A DNA stretch of 64,000 nucleotides from Streptomyces luteogriseus. Its GTDB lineage: Bacteria > Actinomycetota > Actinomycetes > Streptomycetales > Streptomycetaceae. The position numbers and the translations under genes were made by a program. Shown here piece after piece: positions 56,119 to 64,000 of this stretch; position 1 is the first letter of the stretch; each line of letters starts with the position of its first letter. Location: positions 7,216,001 to 7,280,000 of the forward strand of contig NZ_JACHMS010000001.1 in NCBI RefSeq assembly GCF_014205055.1, in the 5' to 3' direction. The notes beneath the pieces were generated by a model that saw nothing but the letters and a program-made list of their open reading frames with translations, was not told the origin of the DNA and made no database searches.

Positions 56119-58479
56119 CTACCCGCCCCCGCGGACGCGCACCGGGTAGGACGGAGCGCCACCGTCGTCCCCGCCCTCCCGCTCGACGACCACCCGGGAG
56201 CCCGTCCACCGAGCGGTGTAGCGCTCGATCTCCGGCTCGTCCCACCCGTCGCCCCCGTCCGGCACGACCAGCCCGCCCCCGGTCCGCCCCCGGGCGGGCG
56301 CCCACACCTCCAGCTCCAGCCCGCCGTCCTCCCCACGTACCGGGAGTACGGCACCCGCGCGTGCGAACACCGGGATCCGCGCCAGGGGCGCCTCGACGAG
56401 CACCTGCCCCGGCCCCTCGTACGCCCGCCCTGTCGCGGTGTCGTACCAGCGCCCCCACGGGAGCTGGACGGCACGCCGGTCGGCGCCCGGGTCCAGCACC
56501 GGCGCCACCAGCAGGCTGTCACCCAGCAGGAACGCGTCGTCGCAGTCGCGCAGCGCCCGCTCCTCCGGCGCCGCCCACCACAACGGCCGCACATAGGGCG
56601 CTCCGGTACGCCGCGCCAGATGCGCCAGCGTCATGAAGTACGGCAGCAGCCGACGGCGTTCGACGAGCGCCACGCGCGCGTGCTCCAGCACCTCGCCACC
56701 GAACTCCCACGGCTCCCTGCGCCCCGCCCGCAGACCCGCGTGCGTTCGGAACAGCGGCAGATACGCCCCCAGCTGGAACCACCGCAGATACAGCTCGGGG
56801 GACGGATCCCCGTCGAAGCCCCCGACGTCCGGGCCCGAATACGGGACGCCGCACAGCCCGAGCCCCATCACCAGCGCCAGAGAGGCCCGCAGCCCGGGCC
56901 ACCCGGTGGCCACGTCCCCCGACCACGTCCCTCCGAAGCGCTGCATACCGGCCCACCCGGAGCGGGAGAACAGAAACGGCCGCTCCTCGGGCGTGAGCTT
57001 CCGCAACCCTTCGAACCCCGCCCTGGCCATGCACAGCGCGTACACGTTGTGCGCCTCACGATGGTCACCGCCCCGTCCCTCCAGGGAGTGACGGGCCGAG
57101 CGCGGCAATGTCGACTCACCGAAGGCGGTGAACGACGTGGGCTCGTTCATGTCGTGCCAGAACCCCGAGAATCCCTGCGCGAGCCGTTCCTCGTAGAGGC
57201 CGCCCCACCACTCACGCACGCGCGCGTGCGTGAAATCGGGAAACACTGCCTCCCCGGGCCACGCGACACCTTCCACGACCTTCCCCGAGGCGTCCCGCAC
57301 GAACGCCTCCCCGGCCGCACCGCTGTCGTACACCGCTCTGCCGGGAAGCGCCTTCACAGCCGGGCCGACGATCGACACCAGCCGGATGCCGTCCCTCCGG
57401 AGCTCCTCGGCCAGCACGGGCAGCTTGGGGAAGCGGTCCTGGTCGACGGTGAACACCTGATGTGCGTCGAGGTGGTCGATGTCCAGGTGCACGGCGTCCA
57501 GAGGCAGACCGTGCTCCAGGTAGCCCGCGACGATCCGCCGCACCTCCTGCTCACTGCCGAACCCCCACCGCGCGTGATGGTGCCCGAGCGCCCACGCGGG
57601 CGGCAGCGCGGGCGCCCCGGTGAGCGAGGCCCAGGCGAGCAGCACGCGCGCGGGGGTGCCCACCATCACCCAGCACCGCAACGGCCCGCCCTGCATCCGC
57701 AGCTCGCTCGTCGCGGCGCGGTCGTGCCCGGACCCCGCGCCCTCCTCGCCCTCCCGCAGCGTCACCGTGCCGTCCCACGAGCTGTCGTGGAACGCCAGAT
57801 GTGTACCGCCGTCGGACACCACCAGCTGCACGGGCATCGTGATGTACAGCGGATCCTCCCCGGGCGCGAAGGCACGGCCGGGATCGCTGTTCCACAGCCG
57901 GTACGTCCCGCCCGGCAGCCGAGGACCCGAGCTGCGCCCCCCGAGTCCGAAGAACCGGGCGTCGGCGCCCACCTCCGACCGTTGCATCCACCGTGCCGGA
58001 CCGCCGCCGACCGGCTCCCACCACCGCGGCGGCAGATCACGCCGCAGGGCCACACCACCCGGCGTACGCACCTCCACCGCGCCGTACCGCGAGACCGCCA
58101 CCGTCACCCGCTCGGCCACCACACGCCAGCCGCCGTCCTTGTCCGGCTCGAGAACAGCCCGAGGATCCGGCTCCGGACAACGGCCGGCCAGCGCATACGA
58201 CGGCTCCGGCTCCGCCCCGTCCCAGCCCCAGAACACGGCACCGTTCACGGCGACCAGAATCCGCAGCTCCGACCGGCTGAACCGGATGACACCGCCTCCC
58301 GGCCCCGGCTCCGCGTCCACCACGGGTCCGGGCACCCGCGCACGCTCCGCCCCCCGAGCCGGCAGCCCGGTGGCGTCGGCCCGGCGCCTGCGCCACGCTG
58401 CTCGTACGGTCCGCGCACCCTGCGCCGCCCCCAACGAAGCCATCGCTCTCACCGAACGCACCAGGTCACGACCGTTCAT
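56119..58479 (-). CDS. GH31 family alpha-glucosidase/xylosidase
   Basis: The protein has 786 residues and no signal peptide. It has an N-terminal beta-sandwich and the GH31 barrel with WALGHHHARWGFGSEQEV, VHLDIDHLDAHQVFTVDQDRFP (substrate-shaping His/Asp) and GFWHDMNEPTSF with nucleophile Asp443. Later motifs are RSGWAGMQRFGGTWSGD and DVGGF. It cleaves alpha-glucosidic or alpha-xylosidic ends of oligosaccharides in the cytosol. Start: ATG 58479 with GGTGAG; a GTG at 58488 is possible. The substrate is not fixed by the sequence. Confidence 0.93.
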   Translation of the reverse strand: MNGRDLVRSVRAMASLGAAQGARTVRAAWRRRRADATGLPARGAERARVPGPVVDAEPGPGGGVIRFSRSELRILVAVNGAVFWGWDGAEPEPSYALAGRCPEPDPRAVLEPDKDGGWRVVAERVTVAVSRYGAVEVRTPGGVALRRDLPPRWWEPVGGGPARWMQRSEVGADARFFGLGGRSSGPRLPGGTYRLWNSDPGRAFAPGEDPLYITMPVQLVVSDGGTHLAFHDSSWDGTVTLREGEEGAGSGHDRAATSELRMQGGPLRCWVMVGTPARVLLAWASLTGAPALPPAWALGHHHARWGFGSEQEVRRIVAGYLEHGLPLDAVHLDIDHLDAHQVFTVDQDRFPKLPVLAEELRRDGIRLVSIVGPAVKALPGRAVYDSGAAGEAFVRDASGKVVEGVAWPGEAVFPDFTHARVREWWGGLYEERLAQGFSGFWHDMNEPTSFTAFGESTLPRSARHSLEGRGGDHREAHNVYALCMARAGFEGLRKLTPEERPFLFSRSGWAGMQRFGGTWSGDVATGWPGLRASLALVMGLGLCGVPYSGPDVGGFDGDPSPELYLRWFQLGAYLPLFRTHAGLRAGRREPWEFGGEVLEHARVALVERRRLLPYFMTLAHLARRTGAPYVRPLWWAAPEERALRDCDDAFLLGDSLLVAPVLDPGADRRAVQLPWGRWYDTATGRAYEGPGQVLVEAPLARIPVFARAGAVLPVRGEDGGLELEVWAPARGRTGGGLVVPDGGDGWDEPEIERYTARWTGSRVVVEREGGDDGGAPSYPVRVRGGG

Positions 58480-58690
58480 GATGCTCACCCTGCCACCGAC
58501 CGCCCCGCAAACGTGTGTCGTTCAACTGCCGTTCACCCGTGCCGAGACCACATCTTCACGACACGGACTATGTGCGGCGCACCCTGGTGCCGAAGTCGAT
58601 CACATGGCATTGTCCGTGCCATCCGCTCACGCGCACACCCCAGCCCGTGCGCGGAGGACGCACACGACGCGCACAGTCCGGGAGCCGACC

Positions 58691-60658
58691 ATGTCGACCG
58701 ACAGTTTCCAGCCGCTCTGGCAGCCCGACCCCGAGCGCATCGCCCGCGCACGGATCACCAGGTTCCAGGCCTGGGCCGTCGAACACCACGGCGCCCCCGC
58801 CGACGGCGGCTACCCGGCGCTGCAGCGCTGGTCCGTCGACGAGCTGGACACCTTCTGGAGAGCCGTCACGGAATGGTTCGACGTCCGCTTCTCGCACCCC
58901 TACGCGCGCGTGCTCGGCGACCGCTCGATGCCGGGCGCCCAGTGGTTCCCCGAAGCGACCCTCAACTACGCCGAACACGCCCTGCGCGCGGCCTCCACCC
59001 GCGCGGACGAACCGGCCCTCCTGCACGTCGACGAGACACACGAACCACGCCCCGTCACCTGGGCCGAGCTGCGCCGCCAGGTCGGCTCCCTGGCCGCCGA
59101 ACTGCGCTCCCTCGGCGTTCGCCCCGGCGACCGTGTCAGCGGCTACCTCCCGAACGTGCCCGAAGCAGTGGTCGCCCTCCTCGCCACAGCCGCCGTCGGC
59201 GCCGTCTGGACGTCCTGCGCACCCGACTTCGGCGCCCGCAGCGTCCTCGACCGCTTCCAGCAGGTCGAACCCGTCGTGCTGTTCACGGTCGACGGCTACC
59301 GCTACGGCGGCAAGGAACACGACCGGCGCGAGGTCGTCACCGAACTGCGCAGCGAACTGCCCACCCTGCGCGCCGTGATCCACATCCCGCTCCTCGGCAC
59401 CGAGGCACCCGAGGGCGCCCTGGACTGGTCGGCCCTCACCTCGGCCGACACCGAGCCCGTCTTCGAGCAGGTGCCCTTCGACCACCCTCTGTGGGTGCTC
59501 TACTCCTCCGGCACGACCGGACTGCCCAAGGCCATCGTCCAGTCCCAGGGCGGCATCCTGGTCGAACACCTCAAGCAGCTCGGCCTGCACTGCGACCTCG
59601 GCCCCGAGGACCGCTTCTTCTGGTACACCTCGACCGGCTGGATGATGTGGAACTTCCTCGTCTCCGGCCTGCTCACGGGCACCACGATCGTCCTCTACGA
59701 CGGCAGCCCCGGCTACCCCGACACCGGTGCCCAGTGGCGGATCGCCGAGCGCACGAAAGCCACCCTCTACGGCACCTCGGCCGCCTATGTCATGGCGTGC
59801 CGCAAGGCCGGCGTGCATCCGTCCCGCGACTTCGACCTGTCCTCCGTGCAGTGCGTCGCCACCACGGGGTCGCCTCTCCCGCCCGACGGTTTCCGCTGGC
59901 TCCACGACGAGGTCCGCGACAACCTGTGGATCGCCTCCGTCAGCGGCGGCACCGACGTGTGCTCCTGTTTCGCCGGCGCCGTACCGACCCTCCCCGTCCA
60001 CGTCGGCGAACTCCAGGCCCCGTGCCTCGGCACCGACCTGCAGTCCTGGGACCCCAGCGGCAACCCGCTCGTCGACGAGGTCGGCGAACTCGTCGTCACC
60101 AACCCCATGCCGTCGATGCCCATCCACTTCTGGAACGACCCGGACGGCAGCCGCTACCACGACAGCTACTTCGACACCTACCCCGGTGTATGGCGGCACG
60201 GCGACTGGATCACCCTCACCTCCCGCGGATCGGTCGTCATCCACGGCCGCTCCGACTCCACGCTCAACCGCCAGGGCGTCCGCATGGGATCCGCCGACAT
60301 CTACGAAGCCGTCGAGCGGCTCCCCGAGATCAGGGAATCCCTCGTCATCGGCATCGAGCAGCCCGACGGCGGCTACTGGATGCCCCTCTTCGTGCACCTG
60401 GCGCCCGGGGCCGTCCTCGACGAAGCCCTGCTGAACCGCATCAAGCAGACGATCCGGGAGCAGCTGTCACCGCGCCACGTCCCCGACGAGATCATCGAAG
60501 TACCCGGCGTCCCGCACACCCTCACCGGCAAGCGCATCGAGGTTCCCGTCAAGCGCCTCCTCCAAGGCACCCCGCTGGAGAAGGCGGTCAACCCGGGCTC
60601 CATCGACAACCTCGACCTGCTGAACTTCTACGAGGACCTGGCCCGCAAGCGCGCCTGA
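58691..60658 (+). CDS. Acetoacetyl-CoA synthetase
   Basis: The protein has 655 residues. ANL-superfamily motifs are YSSGTTGLPK (271-280), WYTSTGWMMWN, GGTDVCSCFAG and a C-terminal LTGKRIEVPVKRLL with catalytic Lys614. The W-N-x-x-V and length match acetoacetate-CoA ligases rather than acetyl-CoA synthetase (PWYLMRARWFPG-type elements are absent). It activates acetoacetate with ATP and CoA. Start: ATG 58691; the upstream in-frame extension (to 57620) is a shadow of the GH31 gene. A hairpin follows at 60695-60731. Confidence 0.93.
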   Translation: MSTDSFQPLWQPDPERIARARITRFQAWAVEHHGAPADGGYPALQRWSVDELDTFWRAVTEWFDVRFSHPYARVLGDRSMPGAQWFPEATLNYAEHALRAASTRADEPALLHVDETHEPRPVTWAELRRQVGSLAAELRSLGVRPGDRVSGYLPNVPEAVVALLATAAVGAVWTSCAPDFGARSVLDRFQQVEPVVLFTVDGYRYGGKEHDRREVVTELRSELPTLRAVIHIPLLGTEAPEGALDWSALTSADTEPVFEQVPFDHPLWVLYSSGTTGLPKAIVQSQGGILVEHLKQLGLHCDLGPEDRFFWYTSTGWMMWNFLVSGLLTGTTIVLYDGSPGYPDTGAQWRIAERTKATLYGTSAAYVMACRKAGVHPSRDFDLSSVQCVATTGSPLPPDGFRWLHDEVRDNLWIASVSGGTDVCSCFAGAVPTLPVHVGELQAPCLGTDLQSWDPSGNPLVDEVGELVVTNPMPSMPIHFWNDPDGSRYHDSYFDTYPGVWRHGDWITLTSRGSVVIHGRSDSTLNRQGVRMGSADIYEAVERLPEIRESLVIGIEQPDGGYWMPLFVHLAPGAVLDEALLNRIKQTIREQLSPRHVPDEIIEVPGVPHTLTGKRIEVPVKRLLQGTPLEKAVNPGSIDNLDLLNFYEDLARKRA

Positions 60659-60694
60659 CCCTCCAGCGCACCACTCCCCGTCACCAGGGCTCAG

Positions 60695-60731
60695 GGCGCA
60701 GGCCACAGCGAAACCTGTCGTGACCTGCGCC
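60695..60731 (+). terminator. Hairpin after the acetoacetyl-CoA synthetase gene
   Basis: GGCGCAGG (60695-60702) pairs with CCTGCGCC (60724-60731), with additional pairing possible inside. Confidence 0.5.
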
Positions 60732-60833
60732 TTCGATCTTCGATCCCCCGCGCGCTCACACAAGCCCGGACCGATTGTCAGTGCTCCCAGTTACTGTGAG
60801 TGAGCATTGATCGACCGTGCACAGGGGGAAACA

Positions 60834-61724
60834 ATGGCGCACACGGACAACCGCACCATGCGACGCGTCCTGCACCGCGAGATCGCCGGCACCATCGGCC
60901 TGGTCACCGACGAACACGACTTCCGGGCCATGCGGCGCTACCGCACCTTCACCTTCGCCGACCACGAGACCTACCTGAAGCAGGTGGAGTCCCTCCTCAG
61001 GACCCGAGCCCTGCAGGGCAGCCACACCACAGTGGCCCTCTTCGACCCAGAGGAGTACGCCGAGTTCTGCACACACAAGGGCCTGGACCCCGACAACCCG
61101 TCGAGCCGCACCCGCTTCACCGCACAGATCGCGGCAACGGGCCCGACCCTTCCCTACGACGGCCGGCCGCTGGCCGACCTCGTCCCGGCCCTCGTCGACG
61201 AGGCCGTCCGGAAGGCCACCTGGGAGTACGCGACCGCTCTCCTCGCCCGCCTCGGCGCCTGCACCTCCTGCGGCGAGGACCTCGGGCGAGCCGCCTTCAC
61301 CCGAGCCGCGGGCCTCCTCGTCCGCATCCTCGACACGGCGCCGCCCGGCGACCGCCACCTCGTCTGCAGCGTCACCGGACCGCCGGAGACCCTCATCGCC
61401 GCCCTCCGCATCGCCGACGACGGAGCCGCCCTGGAACTGGACGAGACCGAAGCCCTCGAGTTCACCACGGTCCTGGCCCTCGGCCTGGCCACCGAAAGCC
61501 CCGGAGGGCTCGTCATCCGCGTGAGTGCCCCGAACACACCCGACCGCGTCTACGGCTGGCGCATGCGCGCATACGGACTCGAACCCCTCACCGCGGGCGA
61601 GGTCTTCGACGCCTACTGCACCGACATCGAATCCGGAGACCTGATCTCGCCGGAATCCAACGTCGACTATTGCGCACCGCCCGACCTCGGCGATGACAAA
61701 CCCGCCCACGGCCACCGGCACTGA
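60834..61724 (+). CDS. Conserved hypothetical protein, 296 residues
   Basis: This soluble protein has no signal or membrane segment. It starts MAHTDNRTMRRVLHREIAGTIGL and contains FADHETYLKQVESLL and VALFDPEEYAEFC. A later single ACTSCGED motif and an acidic C-terminus are present. Start: ATG 60834 with an excellent AGGGGGA. It converges with ptsI across a terminator (61730-61767). I recall such a gene next to ptsI in Streptomyces but no function. Confidence 0.8.
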   Translation: MAHTDNRTMRRVLHREIAGTIGLVTDEHDFRAMRRYRTFTFADHETYLKQVESLLRTRALQGSHTTVALFDPEEYAEFCTHKGLDPDNPSSRTRFTAQIAATGPTLPYDGRPLADLVPALVDEAVRKATWEYATALLARLGACTSCGEDLGRAAFTRAAGLLVRILDTAPPGDRHLVCSVTGPPETLIAALRIADDGAALELDETEALEFTTVLALGLATESPGGLVIRVSAPNTPDRVYGWRMRAYGLEPLTAGEVFDAYCTDIESGDLISPESNVDYCAPPDLGDDKPAHGHRH

Positions 61725-61729
61725 AAACG

Positions 61730-61767
61730 CCGGAGGGGCGCCCCACCTCAGTGGAGCGCCCCTCCGG
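61730..61767. terminator. Bidirectional terminator (hypothetical gene / ptsI)
   Basis: A 12-bp perfect outer stem (61730-61741 with 61756-61767) plus a short inner stem with a CTCA loop lies between convergent stops. Confidence 0.85.
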
Positions 61768-61793
61768 AGAGACCGCCTACGGCAAGGTCCGAG

Positions 61794-63464
61794 CTACTCG
61801 CCCGACAGCACCGCCTGCGCCGCACTGCGCGCGTCCTCGGCACTGTCCGTCGCCCGCGCCGCCGCAGCGGCACGCTCGCACTGGGCCAGCGTGTACTTCG
61901 CCAGCGTCGCCCGGACATAGGGAATCGACGCGGCACCCATCGAGAGGGAGGTGACGCCCAGACCGGTCAGCACACACGCGAGCAGCGGGTCGGACGCGGC
62001 CTCGCCACAGACACCACAGCTCTTCCCCTCGGCCTTCGCCGCCTCGGCGGACAGCTCCACCAGGTCGAGAAGAGCGGGCTGCCACGGATCCTGCAGACGG
62101 GAGACCGCCCCCACCTGACGGTCGGCGGCAAAGGTGTACTGAGCGAGGTCGTTCGTGCCCAGCGACAGGAACTCGACCTCCTGCAGGATCGAGCGAGCCC
62201 GCAGGGCGGCCGACGGGATCTCGACCATCGCACCGAACTTCGCCCTCAGGCCAGCCTCACGGCAGGCGTCCGCGAAAGCCCGGGCGTCCGTACGGTCCGC
62301 CACCATCGGGGCCATGACCTCGAGATAGACCGGCAGTCCCTCGGCGGCCTTCGCCAGCGCGGTCAGCTGAGTGCGCAGGACCTCCGGGTGGTCGAGCAGC
62401 GTCCGCAGGCCCCGCACGCCGAGCGCCGGGTTCGGCTCGTCGGACGGCGTGAGGAAGTCGAGCGGCTTGTCCGCACCCGCGTCCAGCACCCGCACCACGA
62501 CACGCCCCTCGGGGAACGCCTCGAGCACCTGCCGGTACGCGGCGACCTGCTTCTCCTCGGAGGGCGCCTGCTTGCTGTCGTCCAGGAAGAGGAACTCGGT
62601 ACGGAAGAGACCGACCCCTTCGGCCCCGGCCTCGACGGCGGCCTCCACATCGGCGGGGCCACCGATGTTCGCGAGCAGCGGCACCTTGTGACCGTCGGCG
62701 GTCGCACCGGGGCCGGTAGAGGCGGCCAAGGCAGCCTTCCGCTGGGCGGCAGCGGCCTCGAGCTGTGCCTTCTTGTCGTCGCTCGGGTCCACGAAGATCT
62801 CTCCCGTGCTGCCGTCGACGGCGATCATCGTGCCCTCGGCGAGCTCACCGGCCCCCGGCAGCGCCACCACGGCCGGCACACCGAGCGCCCGGGCCAGAAT
62901 CGCGCTGTGGCTGGTCGGACCGCCCTCCTCGGTGACGAAGCCGAGCACCAGAGCCGGGTCCAGAAGCGCGGTGTCCGCGGGCGCGAGGTCACGGGCCACC
63001 AGTACATAGGGCTCGTCGCTGTCGGGGACGCCCGGCATGGGCACCCCCAGCAGACGGGCGACAATACGATTCCGCACGTCGTCGAGGTCGGCCACACGAC
63101 CGGCGAGGTACTCACCGGCTCCCGCCAGCAGCTCTCGGTACGAGGCGAACGCGTCGTACACCCCGCGCTCCGCCGTGCTGCCGACGGCGATCCGGCGCTC
63201 CACGTCGGCCATCAGCTCGGGGTCCTGGGCCATCATGGCCTGCGCCTCGAGCACCGCCTGGGCTTCGCCGCCGGCCAAGTTGCCGCGCGCCATCAGGTCC
63301 GCCGCCACCGCCTCCACGGCCTTGCGGGCGCGCCCCTGTTCACGCTCCGCTTCTTCCGCCGGGATCTGCTTCGCGGGCGGCTCGAGCACCGCCGTTCCCA
63401 TGTGCCGTACCTCGCCGATGGCCACACCGTGGCTCACGCCGACGCCTCGCAGCGTTGTCTCCAT
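61794..63464 (-). CDS. ptsI: PTS enzyme I (phosphoenolpyruvate-protein phosphotransferase)
   Basis: The protein has 556 residues. The N-terminal domain has GGPTSHSAILARALG with active-site His186. The C-terminal PEP-binding barrel has GVGLFRTEFLFLDD, RVLDAGADKPLDF, EIPSAALRA and LSLGTNDLAQYTFAADR. It takes phosphate from PEP and passes it to HPr, powering GlcNAc and other sugar uptake. The ATG at 63464 gives the family length; the in-frame ATG at 63527 would add a low-complexity extension. It lies 78 bases after crr, with which it forms an operon. Confidence 0.97.
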   Translation of the reverse strand: METTLRGVGVSHGVAIGEVRHMGTAVLEPPAKQIPAEEAEREQGRARKAVEAVAADLMARGNLAGGEAQAVLEAQAMMAQDPELMADVERRIAVGSTAERGVYDAFASYRELLAGAGEYLAGRVADLDDVRNRIVARLLGVPMPGVPDSDEPYVLVARDLAPADTALLDPALVLGFVTEEGGPTSHSAILARALGVPAVVALPGAGELAEGTMIAVDGSTGEIFVDPSDDKKAQLEAAAAQRKAALAASTGPGATADGHKVPLLANIGGPADVEAAVEAGAEGVGLFRTEFLFLDDSKQAPSEEKQVAAYRQVLEAFPEGRVVVRVLDAGADKPLDFLTPSDEPNPALGVRGLRTLLDHPEVLRTQLTALAKAAEGLPVYLEVMAPMVADRTDARAFADACREAGLRAKFGAMVEIPSAALRARSILQEVEFLSLGTNDLAQYTFAADRQVGAVSRLQDPWQPALLDLVELSAEAAKAEGKSCGVCGEAASDPLLACVLTGLGVTSLSMGAASIPYVRATLAKYTLAQCERAAAAARATDSAEDARSAAQAVLSGE

Positions 63465-63542
63465 CTCACCCGTCTCCGATAGAGCGGCGGGCCCCGCCGC
63501 CGCGTTGGTTGTCGTACTCGCCGTCATACGACGGCATGGACG

Positions 63543-63992
63543 TCACTTCCAGAGGAAGAGACTGTCGCCGGCCTTCACTTCGCCGTCGATCCGAAGATCG
63601 GAGAGAGCCTCGGCCGTGGCTTCCAGTGCCACGACCGGGCAGATGGCGGACTTTCCGGCGGCCTCGACGGCGGCCGGGTTCCAGCGCACCACACCCTGAC
63701 CGCGCCTGACGGTGTCGCCCTTGTTCACGAGCAGCTCGAAACCCTCGCCGTTGAGCTGCACGGTGTCGATACCGAGGTGGGTGAGCACGCCGTGTCCGCT
63801 CTCGTCGACCACGACGAACGCGTGCGGGTGCAGGGAGACGATGACGCCGTCCACGGGCGAGACGGCCTCGGAGGGCTCACGTACGGGGTCGATCGCTGTG
63901 CCCGGGCCGACCATGGCCCCGGAGAAGACGGGATCCGGCACGGCTGCCAGTCCGATGGCGCGTCCTGCGAGCGGGGACGTCACGGTGGTCAT
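63543..63992 (-). CDS. crr: PTS EIIA-glucose-type protein (Crr)
   Basis: The protein has 149 residues, complete within the window. PVDGVIVSLHPHAFVVVDESGHGVLTHLGIDTVQL contains the phospho-accepting His72 and the conserved pairing His. A single EIIA domain without EIIB or EIIC matches Streptomyces Crr, which serves the GlcNAc PTS. It is upstream of ptsI. The promoter (in S. coelicolor a DasR target, from memory) is beyond the window edge. Confidence 0.96.
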   Translation of the reverse strand: MTTVTSPLAGRAIGLAAVPDPVFSGAMVGPGTAIDPVREPSEAVSPVDGVIVSLHPHAFVVVDESGHGVLTHLGIDTVQLNGEGFELLVNKGDTVRRGQGVVRWNPAAVEAAGKSAICPVVALEATAEALSDLRIDGEVKAGDSLFLWK

Positions 63993-64000
63993 GGGAAGCC

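Noticed and set aside
57620..58690. N-terminal extension of acetoacetyl-CoA synthetase
   Set aside because: The in-frame sequence is antisense to the GH31 gene and lacks family similarity; the family start is at 58691.

Overview
The window is a stretch of Streptomyces chromosome. It has very high GC with strong third-position G/C, GTG and TTG starts, leaderless genes, RbpA, DasR-type (dre) sites, a sigma-R promoter, a conservon and a PTS enzyme I / IIA-Crr pair. From memory, rbpA, ptsI and crr are SCO1421, SCO1391 and SCO1390 in S. coelicolor. The core gene order here therefore looks like that region read backwards, with accessory blocks inserted. No rRNA, tRNA, CRISPR array, phage or insertion sequence was recognised.

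1-11.1 kb: the N-terminal part of a type VII secretion EccA-like AAA ATPase, a P-loop kinase, a secreted C39-like peptidase, a small membrane protein, a TetR regulator, a GH18 chitinase with two DasR-like sites, an acyl-CoA dehydrogenase, two small conserved proteins, an Lrp/AsnC regulator and an amidohydrolase. 11.6-25.3 kb is mostly housekeeping. It holds polyprenol-phosphate mannosyltransferase, FxsA, RbpA with a textbook sigma-R promoter, an MFS protein, a GDPD/YczE pair divergent from a MocR regulator, an FtsK-like ATPase with a defective Walker A motif and its small membrane partner, ankyrin and HEAT proteins, and two GT4 glycosyltransferases followed by a dead SGNH hydrolase.

25.6-30.9 kb: a tight leftward operon of MFS transporter, DUF1445 (D-glutamate cyclase-like), pxpA, pxpB and pxpC. 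It is divergent from a GntR/FCD regulator with a clear operator between them. The likely job is uptake and conversion of a 5-oxoproline/D-glutamate-type compound to glutamate.

31.1-38.2 kb: the most unusual block, a three-gene operon with the architecture of MukBEF, MksBEF or Wadjet JetABC. It encodes a kleisin-like protein, a winged-helix (KITE-like) protein and a 1543-residue SMC-like ATPase. No JetD-type nuclease is adjacent, and the ATPase motifs are atypical. The block ends against a decayed GMC oxidoreductase.

39.7-47.9 kb: a conservon (sensor-kinase-like ATPase, roadblock, DUF742, Ras-like GTPase) with a full-length 5-oxoprolinase/hydantoinase gene placed between its third and fourth members. 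48-50.4 kb carries glycerol uptake genes glpF-glpK without gylR or glpD. 51-64 kb carries an EAL-CBS-GGDEF protein, a DUF35/thiolase pair, a VanX-like dipeptidase, a NUDIX hydrolase, a GH31 glycosidase, acetoacetyl-CoA synthetase, a hypothetical protein, and the general PTS genes crr-ptsI.

Gene ends are mostly bounded by strong bidirectional hairpins. Three tandem-repeat arrays sit at or over gene 3' ends.
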